Part shown: piece after piece, positions 22,693-30,787 of the stretch
Layout: each line of letters begins with the position of its first letter
How positions within the stretch are numbered: the first letter of the stretch is position 1
Source: an uncultured Pirellulaceae bacterium
GTDB taxonomy: Bacteria > Planctomycetota > Planctomycetia > Pirellulales > Pirellulaceae
Assembly: GCA_937967505.1 (NCBI GenBank)
Contig: CALCJM010000059.1
Location: 1-38,378, forward strand
Reading direction: 5' to 3'
Length of the DNA: 38,378 bases
Notes under the pieces: generated by a model
The model's database searches: none
Told to the model about the DNA's origin: nothing
Seen by the model: the letters and a program-made list of their open reading frames with translations, nothing else
Translations under genes and position numbers: made by a program

Positions 22693-24054
22693 TTACCGAT
22701 GATGAAAGAACCAGCGATATCGAAGAATCAGAAATAGGGCAGCGGTACCAAGTCCGATGGTCAGACCGTACCACAGCCCCATTGGTCCAAACCCCATTGG
22801 AAATGCCAGCAGCCATCCCGAGGTTGCTCCGCAGCCCCAGTAAGCCAGAAGTGTCAATAACATCGCAGCGCGCGTGTCCTTGAGGCCGCGTAGCGCATTG
22901 GAGGCGGCGACTTGTAGGCCATCAAAGATTTGGAACATCGCCGCGACGGTAAAGAACATCAGCGCCCATTGCACGACGCTGGTATTTTCCGGTGCGTCGT
23001 ATTCCAGATAGAAGGAAATGATAACCGCGGGCAAAAGCAAAAATGCGACAGCTGACACACACATGGCTGCCCCGGCGCTGGCGATTCCAACATAACCGGC
23101 CACGCGCGCTCGCGCCATATCGCCGGCCCCGACCGCCAGTCCGACGCGTACGGAAAGTGCGATCGCGATCCCCAACGGAACCATGAAAGTCACCGAGGCC
23201 GTTTGCAGGACGACATGATGGGCGGCCAGTTCGTCCACGCCAAAATTCCCCATGGCGAACGCGGCTGCGGAGAACATGCTGATTTCGAATCCGATCGTCA
23301 GGCCAATGGGAATGCCAATGCGGAGAACTTCAGCCATGGTCCCGGGATCAAACAGCTTTTTGCCGGGGCATCGCACCAGTTCGGGATAGGTTCTGATAAA
23401 GTAAACCAGCAGTATCAAAAACGAAAACGTCATGACCAACGCACTGGCGTACCCGGCCCCCACCAACTCCAGCCGGGGAAACCCGAATTTTCCAAACATC
23501 AACGCATAATTGGCCAACACATTTAAACCCACGCAAACGACGCTGGTCATCAAAATCGGACGCGTGTCAGACAACCCCTCCAGCGTCGCGCGCAAGGCCA
23601 TGTATCCAAATGCAGGAAATAGTCCCCACGAAATGGCGCGCAGGTAAGCACCGCTCTGTGCGGCAATATCCGGGGGCTGGTCAAGCCACCTAAACAGCGT
23701 GTCGCTGTGCCAAAACAGCATCATCGCGGGGACCATCATCACCACACACAGCAGGAAAGCCTGCCGCAGGGCCAAGGCGATTTTTTGGTTGTCGCCGGAT
23801 CCGTGAGCCTGCGATACGATTGGATTCAGCCCCAATAAAACGCCCGACAGAATGAAGATCAACAGATACCATGTTGTGCTGCCCAAGGCGATGCCGGCAA
23901 TCGCATCGTTGTTGATCTTCCCCGCCATCAACGTGTCGATGAAGGAGAGCGTGTTTTGCGCCAGATGCGCCAGTACCAACGGGACGGCCAGTTTCAGCAA
24001 ACTGAAAAATTCGGCGCGGTAGGTCACCAGTGCGGGTTGGGATGACGGTTGCAA
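22693..24054 (-). CDS. MATE family efflux transporter
   Basis: A 453-aa inner-membrane protein with 12 predicted hydrophobic helices in two similar halves, the MATE (NorM/DinF-type) layout. Supporting motifs are LAVPLVLAHLAQNTLSFIDTLMAGKI in helix 1, GIALGSTTWY, GLNPIVSQAHGSGD in the loop after helix 2 and, in the second half, GIPIGLTIGFEISMFSAAAFAMGNFG with LAAHHVVLQTASVTFMVPLGIAIALSVRVGLAVGAG. The family exports cationic drugs or metabolites using a Na+ or H+ gradient. This looks like the NorM branch. It follows the metallophosphoesterase gene on the same strand after 158 bp, so it may be the last gene of that operon or have its own promoter. Confidence 0.92.
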   Translation of the reverse strand: MQPSSQPALVTYRAEFFSLLKLAVPLVLAHLAQNTLSFIDTLMAGKINNDAIAGIALGSTTWYLLIFILSGVLLGLNPIVSQAHGSGDNQKIALALRQAFLLCVVMMVPAMMLFWHSDTLFRWLDQPPDIAAQSGAYLRAISWGLFPAFGYMALRATLEGLSDTRPILMTSVVCVGLNVLANYALMFGKFGFPRLELVGAGYASALVMTFSFLILLVYFIRTYPELVRCPGKKLFDPGTMAEVLRIGIPIGLTIGFEISMFSAAAFAMGNFGVDELAAHHVVLQTASVTFMVPLGIAIALSVRVGLAVGAGDMARARVAGYVGIASAGAAMCVSAVAFLLLPAVIISFYLEYDAPENTSVVQWALMFFTVAAMFQIFDGLQVAASNALRGLKDTRAAMLLTLLAYWGCGATSGWLLAFPMGFGPMGLWYGLTIGLGTAALFLILRYRWFFHHR

Positions 24055-24212
24055 GATTATTCGTTCTTCCGGGTTTTCACAGCAGGGACGCCTGTTTTAT
24101 ATCTGGTCGATTGCACTGCGGCTACCGTTGGTCCGGGATGGGGCGCTGGATGTTGAAGCCTGTCGTTACAGTGTCCGCCGGAACACCCGCACAGACAATC
24201 TGACGTTCGATC

Positions 24213-25454
24213 TTATTCGGCCTTCGATTTTATCGGCCGCGATCCTGACGGAGATTGGCCGGTGAGCGTGATCAAGCCAACCTCCGGCAGACAGTTGATT
24301 CGAATGCACTTATCTCCCGAGATACCGCGACTGACGTGCATCAACATTTGGCCAATCGTGAATGTTCCAGACGCATACCGAATCCCAAACCGGCTTGGCG
24401 CAACGATTGGGCCAATGAAGGGAATCTGAATTTGCCCACCGTGAGTGTGTCCGGCAAACATCAAATCAAATTTGTACTTGGCCGCCCAATGAACTTGATC
24501 GGGCGAGTGGCTTAACAGGATTTTCAATGGATCCTCTGCGGCGATTGCATTTTCGAAATCCTGATTGTTGAAATCCTGAATCATGGCTTCCTCCAACCGT
24601 TTGAGATTGGCGGCGTGGGGAAACCAAGGCAGTTCGTTGCCGGTCAACGCGATCGTGGAACCTCGAACGCAGATCGATTGCCACTTTCCGGATACACCGA
24701 CCATCCCGGAATCCTCCAGACGTTGTCGCAGCATCGATTCTGGCTGGATTCGCCGGTCATGATTTCCCAACACGTAGTAGATCCCGTGAGTCGCCTTCAG
24801 GTTCCCAAAAATTTCTTCAATCCAGTCCATGCAATGAGATTCGTCGATCAAATCCCCTGTCACCAGAATCAGATCAGGCTCAAAAGCGTTTGCGGTTTCA
24901 ACGATTTTTGAAAAATAGCTGCGATCAATTTGGCCTGTCAGATGAAAATCTGTCAGGTGGCAGATTTTCAGACCTTCCAACGATTGCGGCAGCCGTGGAA
25001 CATGAAACGACAGTCGTTCGCTGGCGATCCAGTGTGCCTGGTTACCCGGCCAACAACCGAGGAACTGGGCGGCGGTCCCATGGTAGACCGATCTTCCCAG
25101 CTGTTTTTGAATGTTTTGCTTCTGTACCGACCGACTGATTACTCGTGCAGGACTGCGGTGCTTCCACTTGCGATAGCACCAGCGGCCGATAAAGTACGCC
25201 CCGATGGGCAAACAGAACGTCAGGTAGAACTGGTTGGCCAGATTCGCGTTGACGACGCTCCAAAATCGAACCGTTGCTAGGGCGATCATCTGCCAGCCCA
25301 GATAGACCGCGAATGCCAATGCGATCAGCGCGAGTATGCGCTCCGATATTTTGCGCACGTGGCGCGGGTACGAGGTGGCGTGGATTTGGTTGAAGGCAAC
25401 CGCACAAACGCCCAGATGCCCGATGCCGGCAACGGCCCACCATACAAAATCCAT
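24213..25454 (-). CDS. Membrane-anchored calcineurin-like metallophosphoesterase
   Basis: A 413-aa protein. Residues 1-95 hold three hydrophobic stretches (about 3-22, 39-63 and 75-92) anchoring it in the membrane. The C-terminal two thirds are a calcineurin-type phosphoesterase with complete metal sites: D169-x-H171 in LTDFHL, GD (200-201) in LVTGDLID, GNHD (230-233) and GHTHGG (335-340). The arrangement resembles YkuE-type enzymes, which remove phosphate from lipid or other small substrates near the membrane. The real substrate is unknown. It lies 29 bp downstream of the PAS-GAF-receiver gene, so the two are probably co-transcribed. Confidence 0.87.
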   Translation of the reverse strand: MDFVWWAVAGIGHLGVCAVAFNQIHATSYPRHVRKISERILALIALAFAVYLGWQMIALATVRFWSVVNANLANQFYLTFCLPIGAYFIGRWCYRKWKHRSPARVISRSVQKQNIQKQLGRSVYHGTAAQFLGCWPGNQAHWIASERLSFHVPRLPQSLEGLKICHLTDFHLTGQIDRSYFSKIVETANAFEPDLILVTGDLIDESHCMDWIEEIFGNLKATHGIYYVLGNHDRRIQPESMLRQRLEDSGMVGVSGKWQSICVRGSTIALTGNELPWFPHAANLKRLEEAMIQDFNNQDFENAIAAEDPLKILLSHSPDQVHWAAKYKFDLMFAGHTHGGQIQIPFIGPIVAPSRFGIRYASGTFTIGQMLMHVSRGISGDKCIRINCLPEVGLITLTGQSPSGSRPIKSKAE

Positions 25455-25483
25455 TTTTGTTGTCGTCTTTCAGATTGGCTCAA

Positions 25484-27169
25484 TCAGGGAGCGGCGACCG
25501 TCGCATCAAGAATCGCCAACACCTGCTCAATCTTGAATGGTTTGTACAGAATCGCGTTGGCTCGCAACCCCGCCTCGCGCGCCTTGGGCAGTGTATGGGC
25601 GGGGTCGTATCCAAAACCTGTCATCAGCACCAGCGGCGGTGACTGATAGAACTCTTTCAGTTTTACCAGCAGATCGTACCCTTTGATATCCGGCAGGCGA
25701 ATATCGGCGATGATCGCGTGGTAGTTCTGCTTTCGGCTGGCCGCCCGCACCATCATCAGTGCTTCGGTGCCGGTATGAGCCGTTTCGACAACGCAGCCCT
25801 GTCGTTCGAGCAGTTTATGTGCCGACTGTCGGACTTTGGCATCGCCGTCAATCACCAGCACGCTTTTGTTTTTCAGCGAGGTGCTGACTTCTGTTTGGAC
25901 GCATTCGGGAACGGAATCGGCTGGTGCCATTCCCTCGCCCACCTTGCAAATGGCGGCCTTGATTGCTCGCGCACCTTCGGCAATCATCTCCAGTCGCTGG
26001 GCCATCTCCGGTTCCAGTAATTCGGAGGACTCCATCAGGTGGACCGTATGGTTCAGAATCTCGTCGACCGGTGTGCCAACGGCCTCGCGAATTGCCACGA
26101 CACTTTCCAGCGTCGCGTTGGTGCGTTGGGCGTTCAGCAATTCCAGTGTATTGAGTGCGATGGCAATGTAGTTGGCAAACGATTCGAGAAACATCAAATC
26201 TTCACTACTGAATCGATTGACCTCCGGGCTTTCGACATTAAACGTGCCGACAATTTCGTCATGGTACTTCAACGGGACGGTCAATGCACTTTTGGCACCC
26301 ACCAGACCATCCAGATACAGGTCGTCTTCGGTCGTGTCCTCACACAGGTAACTCTTTCCGGTCGCCGCCACAAAACCGGTAACCCCGTTCCCCTCCGTTT
26401 TCGCATACAACACCCGCGAGGTGATGCCCGAATCCATCCCGACCGACAGCAACGGTTTCAACTCCAGTGACTGACCATTGAGTACCCGGATCTCTACAAC
26501 GTCAAAATTTAGCAGATCTTTGGTGTAGTGATGGATATTGTCGATCAACAATTCAATCCGTTCAGGGAAACCCATTTGGTAAATTTCTTCGGGACGCAGG
26601 TCGGTCAGTTCTGCCCCGGCGCGATGTAGCGCTTCAAATTTCTGTTGCTGGATAATCTCCGGCGTGGCGTCACGGAGCGTGGCGACCATTTGATTGCAAT
26701 TTCCCCGGGGATCTAGGATAGGTGTTACATACAGACAGAAATAGTGATCGCCAATCTGGATCGTGGCCTGACTGGCGACTCGTTTCGAGAGCACCAGCTT
26801 CAAGGGATTGGGTTGCTGACCATAGACGGAAAACTCACCTAGGGATTGCAAAAAATTAAGGCTAACCAGATTAGTTTTCTTCAACCATCCAGTCAGCCTT
26901 TGATTTGCTTTCAAAATGCAGTGTCCTGCGTCCAATAACGCCACACCTAACGGCACGCGATCGAGAACCGCCTCGTTGTGCAAATAGTGCTGCAGTGAAT
27001 GGTCCGAATTTCCGGTGTTGCAGATCACCATCGCATCGAATTTCTGCTGCGCCAGCAGTTCGATCGCTCCAGAGGTTGATTCTGTTTCAACGACCTGGGT
27101 GGCGTCGTCAAAATGATCGGCAGATAACGAGCTGCCATTTGGTTCTTTTACGAAAAGGACTTTAGGCAC
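25484..27169 (-). CDS. PAS-GAF protein with C-terminal receiver domain and no kinase domain
   Basis: A 561-aa cytosolic signalling protein. Residues 1-65 look like a worn receiver domain (VLFVKEP, AIELLAQQKFDAMVI) without a phosphoacceptor. Residues 70-170 form a PAS-like domain (LGVALLDAGHCILKANQRLTGWL, ILDPRGNCNQMVATLRDAT). Residues 195-345 are a GAF domain (TSRVLYAKTEGNGVTGFVAATGKSYLCED, SALTVPLKY). A helical pair at 350-410 resembles a HisKA dimer region but lacks the phospho-His motif. The C-terminal receiver (436-556) is complete, with acidic pair D441/D443, phosphoacceptor D489 (IIADIRLPD), T517 and K543 (YKPF). With no ATPase, it must be phosphorylated by another kinase or act through ligand binding. 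It is the first gene before the metallophosphoesterase. Confidence 0.87.
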   Translation of the reverse strand: MPKVLFVKEPNGSSLSADHFDDATQVVETESTSGAIELLAQQKFDAMVICNTGNSDHSLQHYLHNEAVLDRVPLGVALLDAGHCILKANQRLTGWLKKTNLVSLNFLQSLGEFSVYGQQPNPLKLVLSKRVASQATIQIGDHYFCLYVTPILDPRGNCNQMVATLRDATPEIIQQQKFEALHRAGAELTDLRPEEIYQMGFPERIELLIDNIHHYTKDLLNFDVVEIRVLNGQSLELKPLLSVGMDSGITSRVLYAKTEGNGVTGFVAATGKSYLCEDTTEDDLYLDGLVGAKSALTVPLKYHDEIVGTFNVESPEVNRFSSEDLMFLESFANYIAIALNTLELLNAQRTNATLESVVAIREAVGTPVDEILNHTVHLMESSELLEPEMAQRLEMIAEGARAIKAAICKVGEGMAPADSVPECVQTEVSTSLKNKSVLVIDGDAKVRQSAHKLLERQGCVVETAHTGTEALMMVRAASRKQNYHAIIADIRLPDIKGYDLLVKLKEFYQSPPLVLMTGFGYDPAHTLPKAREAGLRANAILYKPFKIEQVLAILDATVAAP

Positions 27170-27222
27170 GGTGGGACGCCTTCACTCTTCCGGGGACATC
27201 ATTGGCATGACATTTTTTTAGG

Positions 27223-27234
27223 TTGGTCTACCAA
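27223..27234. promoter_or_regulatory. Inverted repeat at the predicted start site of the PAS-GAF gene
   Basis: TTGGT (27223-27227) and ACCAA (27230-27234) are perfect complements separated by two bases. They lie immediately downstream of the minus-strand -10 at 27235-27240, where a repressor would block transcription. Confidence 0.35.
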
Positions 27235-27262
27235 ATAGTAGCCAACATTCGAAATTCGGCAA
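27235..27262 (-). promoter_or_regulatory. Candidate promoter of the PAS-GAF-receiver operon
   Basis: On the minus strand, TTGCCG (27257-27262) and TACTAT (27235-27240) are separated by 16 bases, each matching four of six consensus bases. They lie about 65 bp upstream of the ATG at 27169. Confidence 0.4.
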
Positions 27263-27339
27263 ATACGCGGCCAAGAATTAACTTTCATTTTTTTGACTTA
27301 ATTGAAGAAGTCGCCCACCGGCGATAGAATGTTCGGTTG

Positions 27340-27367
27340 ACCTGCAAACGGGAGCATTCCCGCAGGT
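27340..27367. repeat. Hairpin with 10 paired bases
   Basis: ACCTGC (27340-27345) pairs with GCAGGT (27362-27367) and GGGA (27350-27353) with TCCC (27358-27361). The loop is GCAT and there is a 4-nt bulge on the left. It could be part of a leader RNA of rsgA, whose start is 250 bp downstream, or an operator. I recognise no known RNA family. Confidence 0.4.
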
Positions 27368-27616
27368 GGGATCAGAACAGAACAACTTGAGTGGTCTGAT
27401 TTTGCTTTCCGGGCAGTGAAGTAGTCAATTTTGGTTGGTGTGAGGCTATTATCAATTGTTAGCAATATCGAAATCGTCCAAACAAGCGGCACATAGCACC
27501 CGGTAGCGCCCTATTGCGTCCTATGGCACACCTCAAGCACCCCTCAAGCGGGAAAACAGTCGTCCCCGTTGATTCCTGCGACCCTCCGCCACTATCTGAA
27601 ATACGATTGATCCAAC

Positions 27617-28804
27617 TTGGCAAAGAAAAAAAAGAATCAAGCCAAAATTCGCGCTCAGTTCCGCAAGCGTCAGAATACGCGTGTCAGGAAGCGCGATTTC
27701 ACCAGAGAGTTTGCCGACGATGCGGACGCGGTGGACAATACCGTCGCCAACGAGCGACTCTCTGGTAAAGGTGCGCTGTCCAGAAAACGTACCGTTGCCG
27801 GCAGCACGCAGGAAGATGACCAGGAGACCGGGTTTGAGGTTTCTCTGGACGTTGATTCTGCCAACACGCGGGCCGGGCGAGTCCTGTCGGTTCACGGGCT
27901 GAATAGTTTTGTGAAAACCGAAGACGGTCGGGTTTATGAATGCACCGTGAGGGGAGTCCTGAAATCGCTGGCAACCGACCTGCAACACGTGGTCGTGGCC
28001 GGGGATTTTGCCACGATCGCACTGGATCCCAACAGCTCCACCGATGATCAGGCGGTGATCGTCAGAGTGGACCATCGTCGAAACCAGATCAGCCGCACCA
28101 GCCGCAAACGCCAACAGATCATTGTCTCCAACGTTGATCTGGCCTTCATTGTCGCCAGCGCCGGCGAACCGGGGCTGAAACCGAATTTAATTGACCGGTT
28201 TCTGGTGTCTGCCGAAAAATCCGGCATCCAGCCCGTGATCGTCATCAACAAAGTCGATCTTGCCCGTATTGATGACCTGCAACCGGTGGCGGGAGTTTGG
28301 AGTCAACTGGGATACCCTGTCGTCATGACATCGACAATGACCGGCCAAGGGCTGGACCGGATTCGGCAACTGGTGCGCGGACGCGACTGCGTGGTGACGG
28401 GACAAAGCGGGGTCGGGAAAACCTCGATCCTCAATGCGATTGAACCCGGGCTGGCATTGAAAGTCAGCGCCGTCTCACAGGAGAACCAGAAGGGACGACA
28501 CACAACCACCGCCGCTCGACTGATCCCGTTGACTGCAGCCGGGGAGGGGGCTGATCAGATCTCGGGGGGGCATCTGGTGGATACGCCGGGAATCCGTTCC
28601 TTTCAGCTCTGGGACGTGATCCCGGAAGAAGTGGGGGGCTACTTTCGTGATATTCGGCCGTTCATAAACGCCTGTAAATTTCCCAACTGCACGCACACAC
28701 ACGAGGACCAGTGCGGCGTCAAATGGGCAGTTGCCGATGGGAAAATTGACGCGCGGCGGTACGAAAGTTACTGCCAGATGCGTGAAAATGACGAATACTT
28801 CTAA
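27617..28804 (+). CDS. rsgA: Ribosome small subunit-dependent GTPase A
   Basis: A 395-aa circularly permuted GTPase that helps mature the 30S subunit. It starts at TTG 27617, giving a lysine-rich head (AKKKKNQAKIRAQFRKRQN) typical of RsgA. An OB-fold domain follows (about 85-150). The G motifs come in permuted order: G4 NKVD (211-214), P-loop GQSGVGKTS (262-270) and G3 DTPG (322-325), with KGRHTTTA (292-299) as the switch region. The C-terminal zinc-binding part has Cys353, Cys358, a following His and Cys366 (CKFPNCTHTHEDQC). An extra acidic linker (30-75) lengthens the N-terminus compared with the E. coli protein. ygfZ lies 126 bp downstream. Confidence 0.93.
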   Translation: MAKKKKNQAKIRAQFRKRQNTRVRKRDFTREFADDADAVDNTVANERLSGKGALSRKRTVAGSTQEDDQETGFEVSLDVDSANTRAGRVLSVHGLNSFVKTEDGRVYECTVRGVLKSLATDLQHVVVAGDFATIALDPNSSTDDQAVIVRVDHRRNQISRTSRKRQQIIVSNVDLAFIVASAGEPGLKPNLIDRFLVSAEKSGIQPVIVINKVDLARIDDLQPVAGVWSQLGYPVVMTSTMTGQGLDRIRQLVRGRDCVVTGQSGVGKTSILNAIEPGLALKVSAVSQENQKGRHTTTAARLIPLTAAGEGADQISGGHLVDTPGIRSFQLWDVIPEEVGGYFRDIRPFINACKFPNCTHTHEDQCGVKWAVADGKIDARRYESYCQMRENDEYF

Positions 28805-28930
28805 ACCACCTATTCAGCCCGCAGCGCACAGGCATCCAAACGACCGCAGACTTCGGTTACGATATCCAACGAACCATCTCCCAAATTCCCCTACGATCGC
28901 CACCGCGCACACGAGCTTCCGGACACCAGC

Positions 28931-29809
28931 ATGCCAACCGACACTCTACTTCAGCAATATCAGCAATTGAATCAAGGCGCTGCCTGTGTACGGATCGACA
29001 GTTCGGTCATAAGAATCACCGGCGACGATCGCCACGCGTTTCTGCACAATTTCTGCACCAATGAAATCAAGGCGTTGGCTGTGGACGCCGCCTGCGAGGC
29101 ATTCGTACTTAATGGCAAAGGCAAAACGATCGCTCATGTGCACGTGTTAAACACGAGAGATGCGCTGATCCTGCACGCGGTCGGCGGGATCGCCGCCCGA
29201 CTGATCGAGCATCTGGACTGCTATATCATCAGGGAGGATGTGCAACTGGCCGACCTGTCCGATCAATGTCAGGTCACTTTCGCGCCCGGCGATTCGCAGT
29301 TGCCCAGGAATTCTGTTGATGTTGATGATCAATCCGGCAACATCGCGGCTAACGTGGAGATCGCCGGTTTTGGCAATCTGCTGATTGGTAAAACGGGGGG
29401 CGACTCCGATACTGCCGAAGTCTCCCCCGCCGCATTGGAGATGATACGAATTGAGCAACGTACGCCGTGGTTTGGCCGCGATATTGACGATTCCAACCTG
29501 CCACAGGAACTGGTGCGCGATGACCAAGCGATCAGTTTCAACAAGGGCTGCTATCTGGGGCAGGAGACCGTCGCCCGCATCGACGCGATGGGGAAGGTCA
29601 ATCGCGTGCTCTGTGCGGTCAGGCTGGATCAGGAGCTGCCCGTTGGTGCAGAACTGACCGTCGATGAAAAAGCGAAAGGGAAACTCACATCCGTGGCGTG
29701 GTCACCGCAGCATGACTGCTGGCTGGGGTTGGCGATGGTTCGCCGCCCCCATGAGGTGCCGGGTTCGATTCTGCATGGCCAGCGCGGGAAGGTGACGGTG
29801 GTGCAATGA
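28931..29809 (+). CDS. ygfZ: tRNA-modifying/folate-binding protein YgfZ
   Basis: A 292-aa GcvT-like protein that binds folate and supports Fe-S enzymes such as tRNA methylthiotransferases. The family hallmark KGCYLGQE (205-212) is present with its conserved Cys, followed by TVARIDAMGKVNR. The N-terminal part RITGDDRHAFLHNFCTNEIKAL fits the GcvT fold start. The C-terminal barrel ends with SVAWSPQHDCWLGLAMVRR, as in relatives. It is shorter than full glycine-cleavage T proteins, which fits YgfZ. The last four bases overlap the start of hisA (ATGA), so the two genes are translationally coupled. Confidence 0.9.
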   Translation: MPTDTLLQQYQQLNQGAACVRIDSSVIRITGDDRHAFLHNFCTNEIKALAVDAACEAFVLNGKGKTIAHVHVLNTRDALILHAVGGIAARLIEHLDCYIIREDVQLADLSDQCQVTFAPGDSQLPRNSVDVDDQSGNIAANVEIAGFGNLLIGKTGGDSDTAEVSPAALEMIRIEQRTPWFGRDIDDSNLPQELVRDDQAISFNKGCYLGQETVARIDAMGKVNRVLCAVRLDQELPVGAELTVDEKAKGKLTSVAWSPQHDCWLGLAMVRRPHEVPGSILHGQRGKVTVVQ

Positions 29810-30579
29810 TCGGCAGGAGAACGCAATTTCGCCCCTGTATCGATTTGCACGAGGGACACGTCAAACAAATTGTTGGGAGCACGTTGTCTGACACCGGAGC
29901 GGATGAGAATTTTGTTTCCGATCGTCCCTCAAGTCATTTCGCGCGTATGTTTGCCGGTGACGATTTGACCGGCGGACACGTGATCATGCTGGGACCGGGC
30001 AACACGGACGCCGCCAGGGAAGCGCTTGCCACGTGGCCGGGCGGTCTACAGGTTGGCGGTGGGATTAATCTGGATAACGCCTTGGACTGGATCGAAGCAG
30101 GTGCCAGCCACGTGATCGTGACATCGTGGCTGTTTGATCAGGATGGGGGATTCCTTGAGGACCGAGCGCGGGCATTGGCCCACACGATTGGTACGGATCG
30201 CGTGGTCATCGACCTTAGCTGCCGCCGCCATGAGGATGGCTGGATCGTTGCCATGAATCGCTGGCAGACGCTGACCGAACTGGCCGTGACGGCTGAAACG
30301 CTGGACCAACTGGCCAGATACTGTGACGAATTTTTAGTGCATGCAGCCGATGTGGAAGGGAAATGCGGCGGTATCGACAGTGAATTAGTGGAACTACTCG
30401 GACGCTGGCAAGGCAAACCGGTGACCTACGCCGGTGGCGTTGGCAACATGAACGACGTGGAACTGGTGCAGGATCGCAGCCGCGGATTTGTGGATGTCAC
30501 AGTCGGCAGTGCATTGGATATCTTCGGTGGTGCGGCCATTTCCTATCAACAGCTGGTCCAATGGAACCGGCGTTCTTGA
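29806..30579 (+). CDS. hisA: Phosphoribosylformimino-AICAR ribotide isomerase, eukaryotic type
   Basis: This 257-aa (beta-alpha)8 enzyme performs the fourth step of histidine synthesis, the Amadori isomerisation of ProFAR to PRFAR. The sequence follows the fungal and plant HIS6 branch rather than ordinary bacterial HisA. Shared segments with yeast His6, from memory, include CIDLHEGHVKQIVG (11-24), PSSHFARMF, HVIMLGPGNTDAAREAL, LQVGGGIN (81-88), VIVTSWLF, VIDLSCR (134-140), WIVAMNRWQTLTEL (146-159) and FLVHAADVEGKCGGID (176-191). Both half-barrel phosphate loops (QVGGGI and TYAGGV) are intact, so the enzyme should be active. It overlaps ygfZ by four bases; no other his genes are in the window. 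A transfer from or to eukaryotes, or an old shared lineage, is possible. Confidence 0.9.
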   Translation: MIGRRTQFRPCIDLHEGHVKQIVGSTLSDTGADENFVSDRPSSHFARMFAGDDLTGGHVIMLGPGNTDAAREALATWPGGLQVGGGINLDNALDWIEAGASHVIVTSWLFDQDGGFLEDRARALAHTIGTDRVVIDLSCRRHEDGWIVAMNRWQTLTELAVTAETLDQLARYCDEFLVHAADVEGKCGGIDSELVELLGRWQGKPVTYAGGVGNMNDVELVQDRSRGFVDVTVGSALDIFGGAAISYQQLVQWNRRS

Positions 30580-30603
30580 GTCATTTTTTTATTGCCGCCT
30601 GCT

Positions 30604-30619
30604 ATTTCGTCCACGAAAT
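30604..30619. promoter_or_regulatory. Perfect 16-bp palindrome upstream of the exporter operon
   Basis: ATTTCGT (30604-30610), CC and ACGAAAT (30613-30619) form a perfect inverted repeat with a 2-base centre. It lies about 45 bp upstream of the -35 of the candidate devB promoter and 24 bp after the hisA stop. It has the size and symmetry of a dimeric repressor or activator operator. Confidence 0.4.
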
Positions 30620-30665
30620 CGAGGCCACCGTCCTGTGAATCAAACCGGGATGAGGAAACAGTAAT

Positions 30666-30693
30666 TTGCGATTCCTGCCAAAGCGACTAAAAT
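30666..30693 (+). promoter_or_regulatory. Candidate promoter of the DevBCA-type exporter operon
   Basis: TTGCGA (30666-30671), 16 bases and TAAAAT (30688-30693; five of six consensus). Transcription near 30700 leaves a leader of about 88 nt before the devB-like ATG. Confidence 0.5.
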
Positions 30694-30787
30694 GAATGGT
30701 CTTTCCGGGAAGAGTATATTGGTCGCCCATTTTCGTGAGCATGGGATGACGTGCCATATTAACGTTGCTTTTACAGGCAGATAATTG

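Larger units (their letters stand above)
27170..27616. other. Divergent regulatory region between the PAS-GAF gene and rsgA
   Basis: About 450 AT-rich bases, unusually so for the window. They hold a candidate minus-strand promoter with an overlapping inverted repeat (27223-27262) and a stable hairpin (27340-27367). No gene is supported. Confidence 0.5.
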
